Part shown: one piece after another, positions 1 through 11,400 of the stretch
Layout: the number at the start of each line of letters is the position of its first letter
Numbering within the stretch: position 1 is the first letter of the stretch
Assembly (NCBI GenBank): GCA_033398695.1
Contig: CM065811.1
Span: forward strand, 114,499,501 to 114,563,500
Length of the DNA stretch: 64,000 bases
DNA from: Orobanche coerulescens
Lineage: Eukaryota; Streptophyta; Magnoliopsida; Lamiales; Orobanchaceae
Direction of reading: 5' to 3'
Made by a program: the position numbers and the translations under genes
The notes under the pieces: generated by a model
The model's input: the letters and a program-made list of their open reading frames with translations, nothing else
Told to the model about the DNA's origin: nothing
Database searches by the model: none

Positions 1-194
1 AACGTGTGACAATTTTAAATGTGTACAAATTATTTCAGTATAAGTCTTATATTCGTATTACATTAATTTGTTCAAATGTTAACGATTTAAATACTTAGGT
101 TATAATTGTAATGCAATATTTTAAATAATTAAATGTCTTTTATAGATTCGAGATTAAAGGGTATTTTAACATGTTCAAAAATCTGGGTTTTACA
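1..194 (-). mobile_element. Family S LTR fragment (start of a 3' LTR), cut by window edge
   Basis: On the minus strand this begins TGTAAAACCC at 194. It matches the reverse complement of the first ~195 bp of the solo LTR at 16170-19124 almost base for base. A purine tract and a chromodomain end lie immediately inside it, so it is the 5' part of a 3' LTR of a minus-strand element. The rest lies outside the window. Confidence 0.9.
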
Positions 195-209
195 ACTCTT
201 CCCCTCTAA
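195..209 (-). other. Polypurine tract of the family S element
   Basis: On the minus strand AGAGGGGAAGAGT directly precedes the LTR start TGTAAAACC. This is the expected place for the plus-strand DNA primer of an LTR retrotransposon. Confidence 0.8.
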
Positions 210-340
210 AAAAAAATTTCGTCTGCGAAATTGAAATGAAATCGGAAATGAAGACGTACCAGACTACGAAAAGAAATGAGGGTAACTTGTTCGCATCGAT
301 TCCTCGGTTTCCCATGTAGCTTCACGCTCTGGGTGATTCT
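210..340 (-). pseudogene. 3' end of Ty3/gypsy pol (chromodomain tail), family S element
   Basis: Minus-strand reading gives EATWETEESMRTSYPHFF followed by a stop (fwd 264-266). This is the typical end of the group-I chromodomain of plant chromoviruses (EEATWE.ED.MR..YP.LF). Only about 25 codons remain before the LTR at 341 replaces the sequence. It is the only coding evidence in the window for family S, whose solo LTR recurs at 16170. The chromodomain is thought to steer integration to heterochromatin by binding histone marks. Confidence 0.75.
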
Positions 341-2840
341 TGTAACACCCCAAACTAGGCGGATATTACAGTGTCGTGGACCCCCGACTGGGACCCACCA
401 GGCTAATGAAAACTTATGAATTAAATAATATAATTGTAGTACCGAACCACATTATATTACTAAATACTCCGATGAGGAGCTTAAGTACATTACACCAGGA
501 CAAAACAGAATACTAGTATATTTTATATGAAGATAAAATACACCACCCTGAATAAATAAACGTCTCAAACGGAATTTGCAGCGGAAATATAAATGAAGAG
601 AAATAAGAATGACTGAAATGACTGAATTAAGCGGAATGACTGGGGCCCCCTACTAGTATCACTGGGACTCCTCGCCGTCAACATGCTCTTCCCGTGCCTT
701 TGCCTTGCCGTGACCTGAAAACAAAAATCCCCCCCAACGGGCCGGCCATACGTAACAACAATCCTCAAGGGTTGAAAATACACAATCATGATATAACTGA
801 AGTTATGAAATATCTTTAATTATGAATTACGCTGAAGAGGAGTATCATAGTACGCCCGTAATGTTCTGTGCAAGTGTACAAGACGAATGACCGGACACAC
901 CCGTCCTTGTACCTAATTAGTCTCACGGAGGTAAGCGTTACCGTGTGCACGGTCCAATGTATCAGTGAACCCAATACATGACCATCGTGTGCCCAAAAAT
1001 TCCACACAGCCACACCCGGCCACACAATATGAACCCAGACGGTCATATGAGCGAGAGTGACCACAATGAATTTCAATGAATAATAATTCGACAAGGTCAA
1101 GCATGACTCACCGAGATGAAAATAATAGTGACGTGATTGATAACTCAATGAAATGATTAGAACCGTCGTTCCGCGTGAATGAAATGATTGTTCGACAATT
1201 ACAAGTCTCAATACGGTTAATACAATGATGAGTGAGTATGATTATGAATGAACAACAACGAAAGGAATGAATATCCTTTTAACCGAGTAAGAATTAACTT
1301 ACTCAACACCGGTGAAGGATGTCCGTCCACGAACAACGTCCTAAATGAAATACCAACCCATCTAATGGATGACGGTTAATAGTGGGCAACCGAACAAGTT
1401 TCTAGTCTACGAGGTGGTTGTACTTGTGTTACAGAAGGTTAAATTGAATATTAAGCTTACAACAAGGTTATTAGTTATGAGATTACACCATATCCATGAA
1501 GGTTATCAAAATCTTTCTTTACAAGGCTGGAAGATCCATTAACATTATGATGAATTCACTATCTATCTAGTATGATGATCAAAACAAACTAAGTTTTCAA
1601 CACATTAGATTAATGAAAAGTTGTTGTGTTGGTTTCACAAATATCCTTAACCGTTCAAAATCTTGCTGAGCTAAACATAAGGAGAATATGATTCTTAAGA
1701 AATCTGAGTAAGAAGACACCCTTCTACTTCTAACATGGCCAAGTTCTTCCCAAGGTAAGTGAAAACTTAAAATGGTGTTTAATCACTTTTTGATAACAAC
1801 TCTATTAGTTAAATCCAACTACAGTGAAGTTAACTTATTCAAGGGTATTCTACTGAGCTAAATTCGTCCAACAAGATGAGCATGATAGTTACAACATGGT
1901 TAGAATCACTATATCATCAAGAACACATCCATCTCAAACCCTCATTTATCATATTCATCAAAAGTGTTAAAAAGGTTGGATTAAAACTATGTTTTACTTG
2001 ATTAATCTACTCTAGGTGAAGTATAATTCGTTATTAACGTCAAAATATGAAAATAATACAGAGAGGAAAGTACACCTACCTCCAGAAATGAAGAACAATC
2101 TCAAAGCTATGAGAAAATATACTCCAAGCTCAAGAACACCTCCTAGTCTCCAAGGAAATGAGCTCCACTCCAAGATTTGAGGCTTAGAAGCAAGTTGGGG
2201 GAGGTTGATATCGGTTTGGGAGTGCAGAGGGACGATATATGGAGAGAGAATCGGTTTGTAGTTGTGAAGAAATGAAAAATAGGCTGGTCCTATAAATAGA
2301 CTGTACAGACTTAGCGCACGCTAACGGGAAGCTTTAGCGTACGCTAACACACTTACGTGCGCTAACTAGTTTATATTACGTACGTAAGCGGCTTACAGTG
2401 GCTACTGACTTGAATTCGCAGGTCGTTAGCGCACGCTAATGAAAAAGGGGTTACGCACGCTAATAAAAGTTGACTCTGGCCGACATGACAGCTCAGACCT
2501 TACTCACATGCATGCCAACGGATAAGGAGTTCACATGCTGAAGTCAACTGATGCCAGATTCCCTCTTAGCGTACGCAACAGAGGAAACATTACGCACGCT
2601 AAGGCACATGATTAGCGCACGTTAATCCTACTATGTAGCGTACGCTACATCAACAGAAAAATTCGAAAATGCAACTCTCTAATTAACATCGAATCATCAC
2701 ATATGAATTGAAATAACAACGATATGAAATTCAAATCTATAATACCCCAACATAATACTAAATGCAACGATTCATGATAATCAGATTATCCGAATAATAC
2801 AATAACAGGTAAAAATGAAAAGTTACAGTCGGATATTACA
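341..2840 (-). mobile_element. Family Y LTR, apparently solo, minus strand
   Basis: On the minus strand it starts TGTAATATCCGACTG (2840) and ends GGGGTGTTACA (341), about 2.5 kb, with canonical TG...CA ends. The U5 end resembles that of families D, F and C (CACTGTAATATCC...GTGTTACA). It sits next to the chromodomain tail of the S element on the left. I see no 5-bp target duplication (left ATTCT, right AAAAT), so one flank may be rearranged. No coding sequence is present; reading frames inside it are chance. Confidence 0.8.
2285..2650 (-). repeat. Palindrome cluster and TATA-like box of LTR Y
   Basis: Many near-palindromes occur in ~350 bp, e.g. TTAGCGCACGCTAA, TTTAGCGTACGCTAA and ATTACGTACGTAAG, together with a TTGACT block (near 2470) and a GGCTACTGACTTG block (near 2400). 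In LTR orientation the cluster lies directly upstream of TATTTATAGG (fwd 2289-2299), the likely TATA box. The arrangement matches the other LTR families here. Confidence 0.8.
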
Positions 2841-4888
2841 AAAATTTCCAGAAAAGTTGAGCTCGCTGGACTCGTAATAACATAAGGAGCTTACCCCGAA
2901 AAGTTGAGGTCAATCCGACAAGAAATGAAAAATATATGTCAAGAATACTAAAACACCAATTAAGGAAAAATGAAGCGGTGAGATTATAATTTCTAAAAGA
3001 ATAGCAATTAAAACTGAACGCAATCAAAAAGTACAAGTTATAAGGTTTAAATCGCAACTGGATTCATAATTTTCGGAGTTTAAATGAATCCAAACGAATT
3101 AATCAAAATTATAAGACAAAACTAAATTAAAATAATAATAATAATAGTACTTTAATTTCGAAAAGGCAAAATTGTAATTTATGGAAGGAAAAACCTTCAT
3201 ACAACTTCTGATCTCAGAACCTTATATTATAACGGACTTTTCGCCATAAAGTTCATAATTTTCGGACGTACAATCAAACCGTTCTGACTTACCAAATTTA
3301 TAATATTTTAGTAAAAATAATAATAGTACTTAAAAGATGGAAGGGCAGAATTGTAATTTCTGAAAGGTAAAACTTTCATGCAACTTCTGATCTTCAATCC
3401 TCATATCATAACAGACTTTTCGCAATAAATTTTGATATTTTCGGACGTATAACCAATCCGTACCGAATTATCCAAATTCATACAATTATATTAAAAATAA
3501 TAATGATAGTACTTAAAAGACGGAAGGGCAGAATTGTAATTTTTGAAAGGTAAACTTTCATGCGACTTTGGACTTTCAATCCTCATATCATAACGGACTT
3601 TTCGCAATAAAGTTCGCAATTTTCGGACGTATAACCAATCCGTACCGAACTATTCAAGTTTATGAGTTTATTATAAGATTATGCTAAGACTCGCACAATA
3701 GCAATTTAATCACCAACCAGTTGAACTAATTCCTCTAGTTTATCCAAGTCCATTTACTATCAAATAATCATATTGATATCTTATAATATACATAATCGTT
3801 GTTAATCACGACAATAATTGTTATTCAATTGAAATCGGGAGTAAGTGCTGTGCGGAGCTAAGTGCTACGACCTTCGGGCGGGAGCCACTGCTAGAGTCCG
3901 TACGAGCACCTCTAGAGTCCATTTTTCTATTTATATGCATGAGGGGCGGTTAGTCTAAGTCATGAATCGAGCAGAGTGGCTACAGTTCTAGGCAAAGCTA
4001 CCGTCGTATCCTATTCCCTTCAAGCCCAAGGACGGAGTGATCCTAAGATGATTGGGTCGTAGAATTCGGGTATAGTTGCGATTATGATATGATCCGGGTA
4101 TAGACCCAAGCTAAGGACATATCGATCCCAGATAAGAGATAAGGCAGCACGTCACCAAGCGTGAGAGCGATTAAGCTCAAAGGCCAATGTTATAGTGCTG
4201 GTCCGACAAACGCCCAAGGCTACGGTTATCAAACCAAAGGTCGTGGCGATAGTCAAAGGTCAAACACTGATAACGGTCTAAGATGTTATAAGGAGGCTAA
4301 GGGATTAGTCATGTAGACGACCTCCCAAAGCTAAATACTCATTGGGCGCTCGACGTCGTGCATTCTTCATACTCAACCGCAATCTACGGAGATTAACTGT
4401 ACATTCATGTCATAATTTATAATATTCTTTTGAATTTTCAAAAGTGGGAGAAACATAATGTTTATTAAATAATAAACTCATTAAATATCAAACCCCAACT
4501 CACTGAGAATCCATTATTCTCACCCCATTTTGAATTGTTTTTCTAAAAGCCCACTAGATGAAAAGAACCAAGAGGAAGAAGAGACAGATGCTGACGACCA
4601 CTAAAGACCGTCCTCAACGTATTGCCAAGACGTAGGAATTAGGATACTGCTTTAACGTTTCTTTTTATTTCTGTGTCAAAATGTATTTTGGTTTTCCGAT
4701 GTACTCTTTTGCACTTGATGTAATAATTCCGCTGTACTCTTGAACATTTCTTTTCTATGGAATAACCAGTCTTAGTTCACCGGGCTGAGATCTGGCATAT
4801 GTATGCTTTACTAGAATGTATTATCACAAACGTTATTTATTACGTTAACTGTCGCGTTCTCGTCCAACCCCGGTGTGGGGGCGTGACA
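2841..4888 (+). mobile_element. Unassigned LTR-like segment ending in TGACA
   Basis: This has no coding capacity and no match to other parts of the window. The right end (GTGTGGGGGCGTGACA, to 4888) looks like an LTR U5 end in plus orientation, and an AT-rich poly(A)-signal-like stretch lies ~150-200 bp before it. I cannot find a matching start, primer site or target duplication, so its limits are uncertain. It contains a three-copy tandem repeat (3125-3665) and a GC-richer block (3840-4370). It may be a truncated LTR of another Ty3/gypsy family or ordinary non-coding DNA. Confidence 0.4.
3125..3665. repeat. Three tandem copies of a ~180 bp unit
   Basis: Units begin near 3130, 3310 and 3490 with AATAATAATAGTACTT. 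They continue through GGGCAGAATTGTAATTT and end with TTTTCGGACGTATAACC. The second and third copies are most alike; the first has diverged more. The unit carries no reading frame. Confidence 0.8.
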
Positions 4889-5628
4889 GTGTTACTCGAA
4901 AAATCACTGAATATTTACCGTGTTACTCGATATAGGCTGCTCGTGTTACTCGAATTAAAAAAAATAAAAAAATAAATAGAGAAATTATTGTAGGTCATTT
5001 AATACCGCCGGTCAACCTCGAATACTTATCGTGTTGATATCGTGTTCTCTATTTAAATAACGAGCCCAAATTCTAGTTGAATTGATTATCAGATAGAGAA
5101 AACGAATTTGGGAATTAAATAAAGAAACGGGGATTAATAGGTTTCTGAATTTATATCGGTTGAATTAATATCGTGTTGAATTGATTATTTATATAATCTT
5201 GATAATTAGTATTCGAGGTTGAATTCAAATTTGGGAATATTATAAATATGGATATCATGTCTAATTTAGTTAGTTTATTTCGTTTAGTTAGTTTATTTCA
5301 TTTTTTCTATTTGTATTATTCGAATATAGTTTATAAGTTACTAAAATTGGACTAATTGGCCAAATAGGATTTCTCAAATTAATTTAGAAGACTAATATTC
5401 TTTCATAATTAGAATGACGCAATTTGATTTAGGATGATTCTAATTGAGATAAAACTACTCGAATTAGGATGACCCGGATTGTATTAAGATATCTCGAATT
5501 GCATTAGATGATTGAAATTGGATTAGGATGTATAAGTTGAATTAGAATAACTCGATGGAAATAAATCGAATAAATTTTACTGTTACTCGAATTATCTAGT
5601 TACTTTTTTCCGATTACATATTACCCAG
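4889..5628. other. AT-rich non-coding stretch with TGTTACTCGA repeats
   Basis: No gene is visible. The motif GTGTTACTCGA occurs three times at the left end (4889, 4919, 4943). Looser versions (TTACTCGAATTA, ACTCGAATTAGGATGA) recur to the right end, suggesting an old decayed tandem repeat. It stops exactly where an LTR fragment begins at 5629. The origin is unknown. Confidence 0.5.
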
Positions 5629-6198
5629 TGTAACACCCCGGAATGGCGGCTATTACAGTGTCGTAGACCCCACACTAAGACCCACCAGGCGATACCCAAA
5701 GATAACTTGAACCGATCAAATCCCAATTTGTGGTACCGAACCACAAAATAATATTCAATACCTCGATGAGAGGTTTAAACATCTCACAACTAAAATGCCA
5801 TAGTACACAGGATCCGGAATACAAACCATATGAAGATGGAATATACTTAAAGTAATAATACAAATAACAAGAGTTACATAAAAGAGGAATAAATACCAAT
5901 ACATGATTTAAAGTACAACTGGATAAAAGTAGACTTGGGGCCTCTGAACTAGTATCCTTCAAGCCCTTCACCGCCACCGTGTTCTCCCTGCGCCTTGGCC
6001 TTTCCTCGACCTAAAATACAACACAAGTATTTTGCCCAAAACTACGGGGCCAGATATACATAATAATAATTCTCAAGATGTCATACAATTCATATACATT
6101 GGATCTCAAATAAACAACTCGACTGTCGAACATACCCCTCGGGCGTATGAACAACCAGTCGCCAAACCGTCGAACATACCCAATCAAACATGGAGTAT
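5629..6198 (-). mobile_element. Truncated D-like LTR (U5 part)
   Basis: It starts TGTAACACCCC on the plus strand and tracks the D 5' LTR (46470 onward) closely for ~570 bp, including the block ACCGAACCACAAAATAATA. It is therefore the 3' (U5) part of a D-family LTR in minus orientation. It stops abruptly at the first base of LTR A1. That junction could be the A insertion site, with the remainder lost by the later deletion at the far end of the A array. Confidence 0.8.
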
Positions 6199-6489
6199 TG
6201 TAATACCATGGGTATTTCATGCTTTAATTACTGTGTACTTCATAAATTAAAATCCAATTTCTATCATTTTCGATGTTGCCTTCTTATATTATGTGATTTC
6301 ATTAAAGTGTTATTACGATACAATTATGTGATGTGAATGGAACAGAGGTGACGTACCTTGACGCCGTTGGATAATCGTCGGTGCGAATATGACGGTGGCC
6401 AACGTCTTGTTCCCCGAGGAATTATTGACGAGTGAAAAGGTGGTCACTCTGAGTTGGTTAAAATGGGAAAAATGACTAAGGGACTGAGT

Positions 6490-6862
6490 GACTAACGTAC
6501 GCTAATTAACATGTATAACGTACGCTAGTTTTGCAACATTATGTATGTTAACATCACTTGATTACGTACATAAGGCTAGAATTGGTCTTCTAACCAGAAT
6601 CATTCCTTTGACGCGGATTGGGGTACTTTAGGTGGGCTAGAAGACAAACGAGTCAACTGCTCGTAATGTATGATAATTTCCAAGCTTAGCGTACGCTATG
6701 GTCAGGTGACTTACGTACGTTATGACACCCTACGTACGTAATAGGTGGGGACATTCCAGGAAGTAGCCTCTGGATGGCCTTTACGCACGTTAACTAGAGT
6801 ACATTACGTACGTAAATAGTATTACGTACGTAAAGCCTTGAGCGCTAACCTACGTTAACGCA
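6490..6862 (+). repeat. Palindrome cluster of LTR A1
   Basis: By eye about a dozen copies or decayed copies, e.g. AACGTACGCTAA, TTAGCGTACGCTA, ATTACGTACGTAA (twice) and TTACGTACGTTA. Between them lie GACAAACGAGTCAACTG (near 6650) and AGTAGCCTCTGGA (near 6763). The cluster ends ~10 bp before the TATA box. Confidence 0.88.
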
Positions 6863-6870
6863 ATCGAGTG

Positions 6871-6880
6871 TTATAAAATA
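6871..6880 (+). promoter_or_regulatory. TATA box of LTR A1
   Basis: TTATAAAATA is followed by a pyrimidine-rich start-site-like stretch (CACTTCCTCCTTC). The same box recurs in LTR A2 (near 14032) and A3 (near 24720). The transcription start is inferred, not shown. Confidence 0.65.
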
Positions 6881-8543
6881 ACACTTCCTCCTTCATTTCC
6901 CTCAGCCAAAAAAACCCTTATAAAGCCTCCTTGAAGCCATTCCCAGCCCCTTATACGAATCTTGGCCTCCCAAAATGCTTGTATTAACATAGAGGAGGGG
7001 ATTACTCAAGCTCCGGAGAAGATTATCTAGGTCAATTGATCCATTTTTCCGTTCCTCCTCGCTATTCTTCGTTGGTTCATCATCTCTCCTCATTGTTCTT
7101 CCTCTATTAAGGTAAGTCTATCAATCCTTGAGGTTATCTCTTCGATATTGTAGTTATGCCTATTGGATTATGGGTATTTGGGTCGTTTTGTTAGCTCCTA
7201 GACAATATAATCGGATGAACATCGTTGTGGGTATATTTCGTTTCCGAACCATTAATTCATGTATCTTGTTGTATTAATATATGCGAAATTCGCATTTCAA
7301 TCAACCTTGGAAACGTAAACTTGACGAATCAATTGTAGGAGAAATTGCGTTAGGAATCCTATCACCGTATGCTAAACTCGTTGTAACCCTCTTTGCTAAC
7401 ATGATTATCAACGTTAATTAACTAGGAGAAATCAATTCGATAGTATTACCATCATTAAGAATCGACCATTGAAATCATTGTGTGAAACGGTAACCCACTG
7501 AATAGAGAACTTGGAATATAGAATTGAATTAATTGTTATGGAATTCAATTATGCTATAGTCGATTGTTGTCAACCAAAATAATATTGGGGATAATCTTGT
7601 TGAGCAAATTGTTATAACAATCGTTAATCAAAGAATCGAACAATGTAATAATGCATATTTCTATTGAACTTAGAAACACGATACTCGTTTTGCGAAATCG
7701 AACTAAGTTCAGAATTCGGTTAGGAAAGGGAATGGGAAACTAGTTTTATTCGTCATTATCCGCGAGAAATGTTAATCGGGGATTATCTGATTAGGTTGAA
7801 CTCGATCGGTTGTGCAAGTTCAAGTTGTCGTAAGACACTTACGGTCAGATTCAAGACAAGTAAAATCTTACTATATTCGGAATACATGAATGTGTCGTTG
7901 TGGGATGAATGTCGAACGATTGTCTTTCTATATAAATTGTGTTATGAATGGGCCGATGTGTTGGGGATAAAACCTGAATGGTACCCGTGTGGAAATGTGT
8001 TGAGGGATAAGACCTAAAAAGGCACCCACGTTCTAGAGTATTCTTGTGTGGATACTTCTGTGACCCTTTGTTGCGATCTTAGAGTTTATATGTTAGAAAG
8101 AGAAAGACAGCGTCGGCCATACTGTGAATTATCATCTTTATGTTATGTGGCACAGTGTTAAGAAATCGTGTATTTCGTTGTGAATATTGTTATTGATTAT
8201 CATTCTCTGACCCCGGTTTGTATGGCATGATTCGTCGTGCTAGGTAAATTTGTTGAATATGTGTAGGACATTCTCGAGGGGGCCGGTCAGGCTTGAATGG
8301 TGTTGGGATAAAATTTTGCTACCGCATGTTTTAATTTTGATTTCCGAAACCTCCATTTATGTAATAATCATGTTTTGAATTATGTTTCTTTCAAAAACAT
8401 TCCGTTTAATGTTATGTAACCATGGACTCATCATTTTATAATAATTTCTTTAAAATATCAATTGCCCAAAATAGCCTTGTGAGTCCCACTCAGGATTCAC
8501 GGCACTGTAATGCCTCAGGAAATTTTGGGGGTGTTACAGAAAA

Positions 8544-8558
8544 TGGTATCAGAGAGCC
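8544..8558 (+). other. Primer-binding site (initiator Met tRNA), unit A1
   Basis: TGGTATCAGAGAGCC starts 6 bp after the LTR end. Plant Ty3/gypsy elements commonly prime from the 3' end of initiator methionine tRNA (TGGTATCAGAGC...). A dinucleotide repeat of AG is inserted relative to the ideal site. Confidence 0.85.
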
Positions 8559-8752
8559 CGGTTCCTGTTGCAAAATATTTTGAAAAATTTCTCCTTATTT
8601 CCAAAGTTTATCCAAGTCCAACCACCCAAGCGATCGTAACTCTTCATGGGAATGCAGAGTAAGTAGTGTGTGTGTTTTCTGTTTGGGTACAACATTTAAT
8701 TTGCAGGAGATAACTGTGTGTTGAACTGGACCTTAGATTAATATTGTCTGTA

Positions 8753-10041
8753 ATGGCACATCGTGGAGCTAGGAGGATAGTAAACGATGCTCAGGGTTCC
8801 GCCGTGAACCAGAACTAGGACAGGAACACTGCCGAGACCGTTCCAGCTGGGAATCAGCCGCCGCCAATTAATCAAAATGATCAGGAGGCATAATGCCGGA
8901 ATAACAACCCTGGAGGCATGGACTCGGCCTTCATTCAGTCCCTCGCCCAAGCTATTGCCATGGGGATCGCTCAAGTCAACCAAACAGAACGGATACCAGT
9001 CATCAACGTGGAGGAGAACGCAGGGAGAGACCGATGGTTGGGAGAGATGCTGAAAGCTAGGACGCCATTGTTTGACGGAGCAGGGGAGAAACACGTGTAC
9101 GATTAGATTTCCGAAATGGAGACCGCCTTCAATTTGATCGGTTGTCCAGAAAATCGAAAGGTGCCGCTCGGGATTAATTAGCTCAGCGACACTACTGCCC
9201 GCTAGTGGAGAACTTACAAGCCGGAAAACCGAGTAGTAGGGTGGGCCGAATTTGCCCGTCTACTGAGGAGCGAGTACTGTCCTAGATCAGCCCAAACCGC
9301 TCGTGCACGAGACTTTTTCCGTGCCGGACCACAGGATTTGCCAGTACCGGAGATCATTCGGGCCTACCGTACCGAACTAAGTTACGTCTCACAGATGTTT
9401 CCATCAGAGGATCAACGAATCTGTCACCTTGCACAGAGGTTGCCGGAAGATGTACAATGTTATGCCGTCGGATTCCATGGTATGACTCTGAGGGCATACG
9501 AGGACGTAGTCACAGCATATGCTGGTATTGTCGTTAACACTGACACTGGACACAATTCAAAGAAGCAAAAGACATCTACTCAGTCTGGGAGTACCAACAA
9601 GACGAACTCGGGGTCTATATCTTCTTTTAAGTCAGCAGTTTCGTACCAACAGAAGGGTGCATCTGATCGGCCTTACCATAAAGACTGCTTCAATTGTGGT
9701 GTATCCGGACATACCAAGGACCGGTGTCACAAGTCGGTTACCAAATGTTTCTCTTGCAGAAAAATTGGACACATGTCTCGTTACTGCTGGCGAGCCAGTC
9801 CTGCACAGAACTCAGCTCCTCATCAGAGTCAACAAGGATCTGTGCAATCCTCCAGGACACCTACTGTTTCCAACTACCGAGCTCCACCCCACCAGACTCA
9901 ACCACCACCACACGATGCCGGTCGATGCCGTGGGTGTGGTGGTGGCACTTCATCATTTTCCGAGTCATTGTCATCCCGTGTATTTGAACTAAGGGCTATG
10001 GATGGTCGATCACCCGACTATCTCAAGTACACTTCTTGTTA
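8753..10041 (+). pseudogene. gag: gag, family A unit 1 (broken)
   Basis: Structural capsid/nucleocapsid protein of a Ty3/gypsy element. The start ATG at 8753 gives MAHRGARRIVNDAQG and is conserved at 15953 in unit 2. In-frame stops follow near 8817, 8890, 9103, 9178 and 9204, so no capsid can be made. The last 234 codons (9338-10039) are open and contain the gag-domain end and two CCHC zinc knuckles, CFNCGVSGHTKDRC and CFSCRKIGHMSRYC (about 9686-9790), both with intact metal ligands. A Pro/Gln/His-rich tail leads to the protease. The knuckles bind element RNA during packaging. Confidence 0.88.
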
Positions 10042-10497
10042 ACGCCCAGCCTATACATGTACTATTTGATAATGGAGCCACACATTCATTTATATCTGTG
10101 GAATGTGTTGAGAGTTTAATCTTGCTTGTGTGCCTTGTGAATCCTTACTGTTAAACTACTCGAGGGTAGTAGAGTAGGCGGCAATCTAGAAGTTCGAGAC
10201 TGTCAGATCCGTATCAATGATTGTGGCTGGACTGCAAATCTTATAATTTTCCCGCTTCAGAATGAAGATATCATTTTAGGTATGAACTTGATGCCCTTGC
10301 ACAGGACGATATTGGATACCTACCACTTGACTATTTACATCATGGATTGCGATGGTACCACACATGTTATCAAAGGTCGATAACACTTCAGTACGAAACG
10401 TTCTCTCAGCCTTCTTGCATTGGAAGTCTCCTATAACTCTCGAGAAATGTAGTATTGGTGTTACGTTCTCCAATAGGATACATCACAACTTTCAGTC
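10042..10497 (+). pseudogene. Aspartic protease region, family A unit 1 (broken)
   Basis: The conserved protease block VHVLFDxGATHSFIS is readable around 10050-10100 as LFDNGATHSF, so the catalytic DTG/DSG triad has become DNG. A one-base loss near 10115 shifts the frame. A later piece matches the usual GMDWM...[10 protein letters not shown] stretch (near 10280-10350). Stop codons and frame changes make it non-functional. In Ty3/gypsy elements this enzyme cuts Gag and Pol from the polyprotein. Confidence 0.8.
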
Positions 10498-11400
10498 GTG
10501 AACATCCCGGTAGTGAATGAATTTCCAGATGTCTTTCTCGATGAACTACTAGGGCTACCGCCGCACCGAGAAGTTGATCTCTCCATTGAACTTGAGCCGG
10601 GAAGAAGACCTATTTCCAAATCTCCTTATAGGATGGCACCGGCCGAGATGAAAGAATTGAAGATACAGCTCGAAGATCTGCTGGAGAAGGGATTGATTCG
10701 CCCGAGCACCTTGCGGTAGGGCATGCCGGTACTCTTTGTTAAAAACAAGGATAACTCTCTACGCTTTTGCATTGACTACAGAGAATTAAACAAGGTTACT
10801 ATCAAGAATCGTTATCTGCTTCCAAGGATCGATGATCTCCTATATCAATTACAGGGGGCGATTGTGTTTTCGAAGATCGATCTACGGTCCAGATATCACC
10901 AATTGAGGATTTGGGAGTAAGATATACTTCATTTCGATCGAGGTATGAACATTATGAGTATATCGTGGTATCATTCGGTTTGACCAATGCCCCAGCCATT
11001 TTCATGGAGTTGATGAACATAGTTTTAATTGATTTCCTCGATAAGTGCATCGTGGCTTTTATTGACGACATCCTAATTTATTCTCGAAGAGGACAGGAAC
11101 ACGAAGAACACTTGAGGCAGGTACTGAGCGTGTTGAGGCAACACCAACTTTATGCAAAACTTGCCAAGTGCGAATTCTCGATGCCGGAAGTAATTTTCCT
11201 CAGACATGTTGTCTCGGCAGAAGGCGTTAAAGTCGATTCACAAAAGATTGAAATGATAATGAGTTGGAAATTGCCGAAGAACGTTAAGGAGGTAAGGGGT
11301 TTTCTAGAATTGGCGGGTTATTATCGAAGATTTGTCGAGGCTTTTCCTATATCGCTAGACCACTACCGAACCTACTGAGGAGAAGTACCAAGTTTGTATG
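10498..11400 (+). pseudogene. Reverse transcriptase, family A unit 1 (broken)
   Basis: RT core from [18 protein letters not shown] through the catalytic [10 protein letters not shown] (near 11065) to the [11 protein letters not shown] block (near 11320). A stop interrupts it near 10717 (RPSTLR* where the family has RPSTSPWGAP). Small indels near 10915 and 11350 split it into three frames. The FIDD aspartates are intact. The order and motifs fit Tekay/Del chromoviruses. Confidence 0.92.

Larger units (their letters stand above)
6199..8538 (+). mobile_element. Family A 5' LTR (first of three)
   Basis: 2,340 bp, starting TGTAATACCATGGGTA and ending GGGGGTGTTACA, with a primer-binding site 5 bp beyond. 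It aligns over its whole length with the LTRs at 13359 and 24046. A palindrome cluster lies at ~290-660 bp into the LTR and a TATA box (TTATAAAATA) at 6871-6880. The segment around 7940-8110 (GGGCCGATGTGTTGGGG..., GGTACCCGTGTGG...) is shared with family E LTRs. Confidence 0.92.

Noticed and set aside
816..1211. 131-codon minus-strand frame in LTR Y
   Set aside because: Low-complexity translation with no domain, not conserved in related LTR parts of D and E; chance frame.
341..2840. Solo LTR Y with target duplication
   Set aside because: I looked for a 5-bp repeat at both ends (ATTCT against AAAAT) and found none, so only the LTR itself is called.
6490..6862. Palindrome clusters as a CRISPR array
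   Set aside because: Repeats are short, imperfect and irregularly spaced, in a plant LTR; no cas genes, and CRISPR arrays are prokaryotic.
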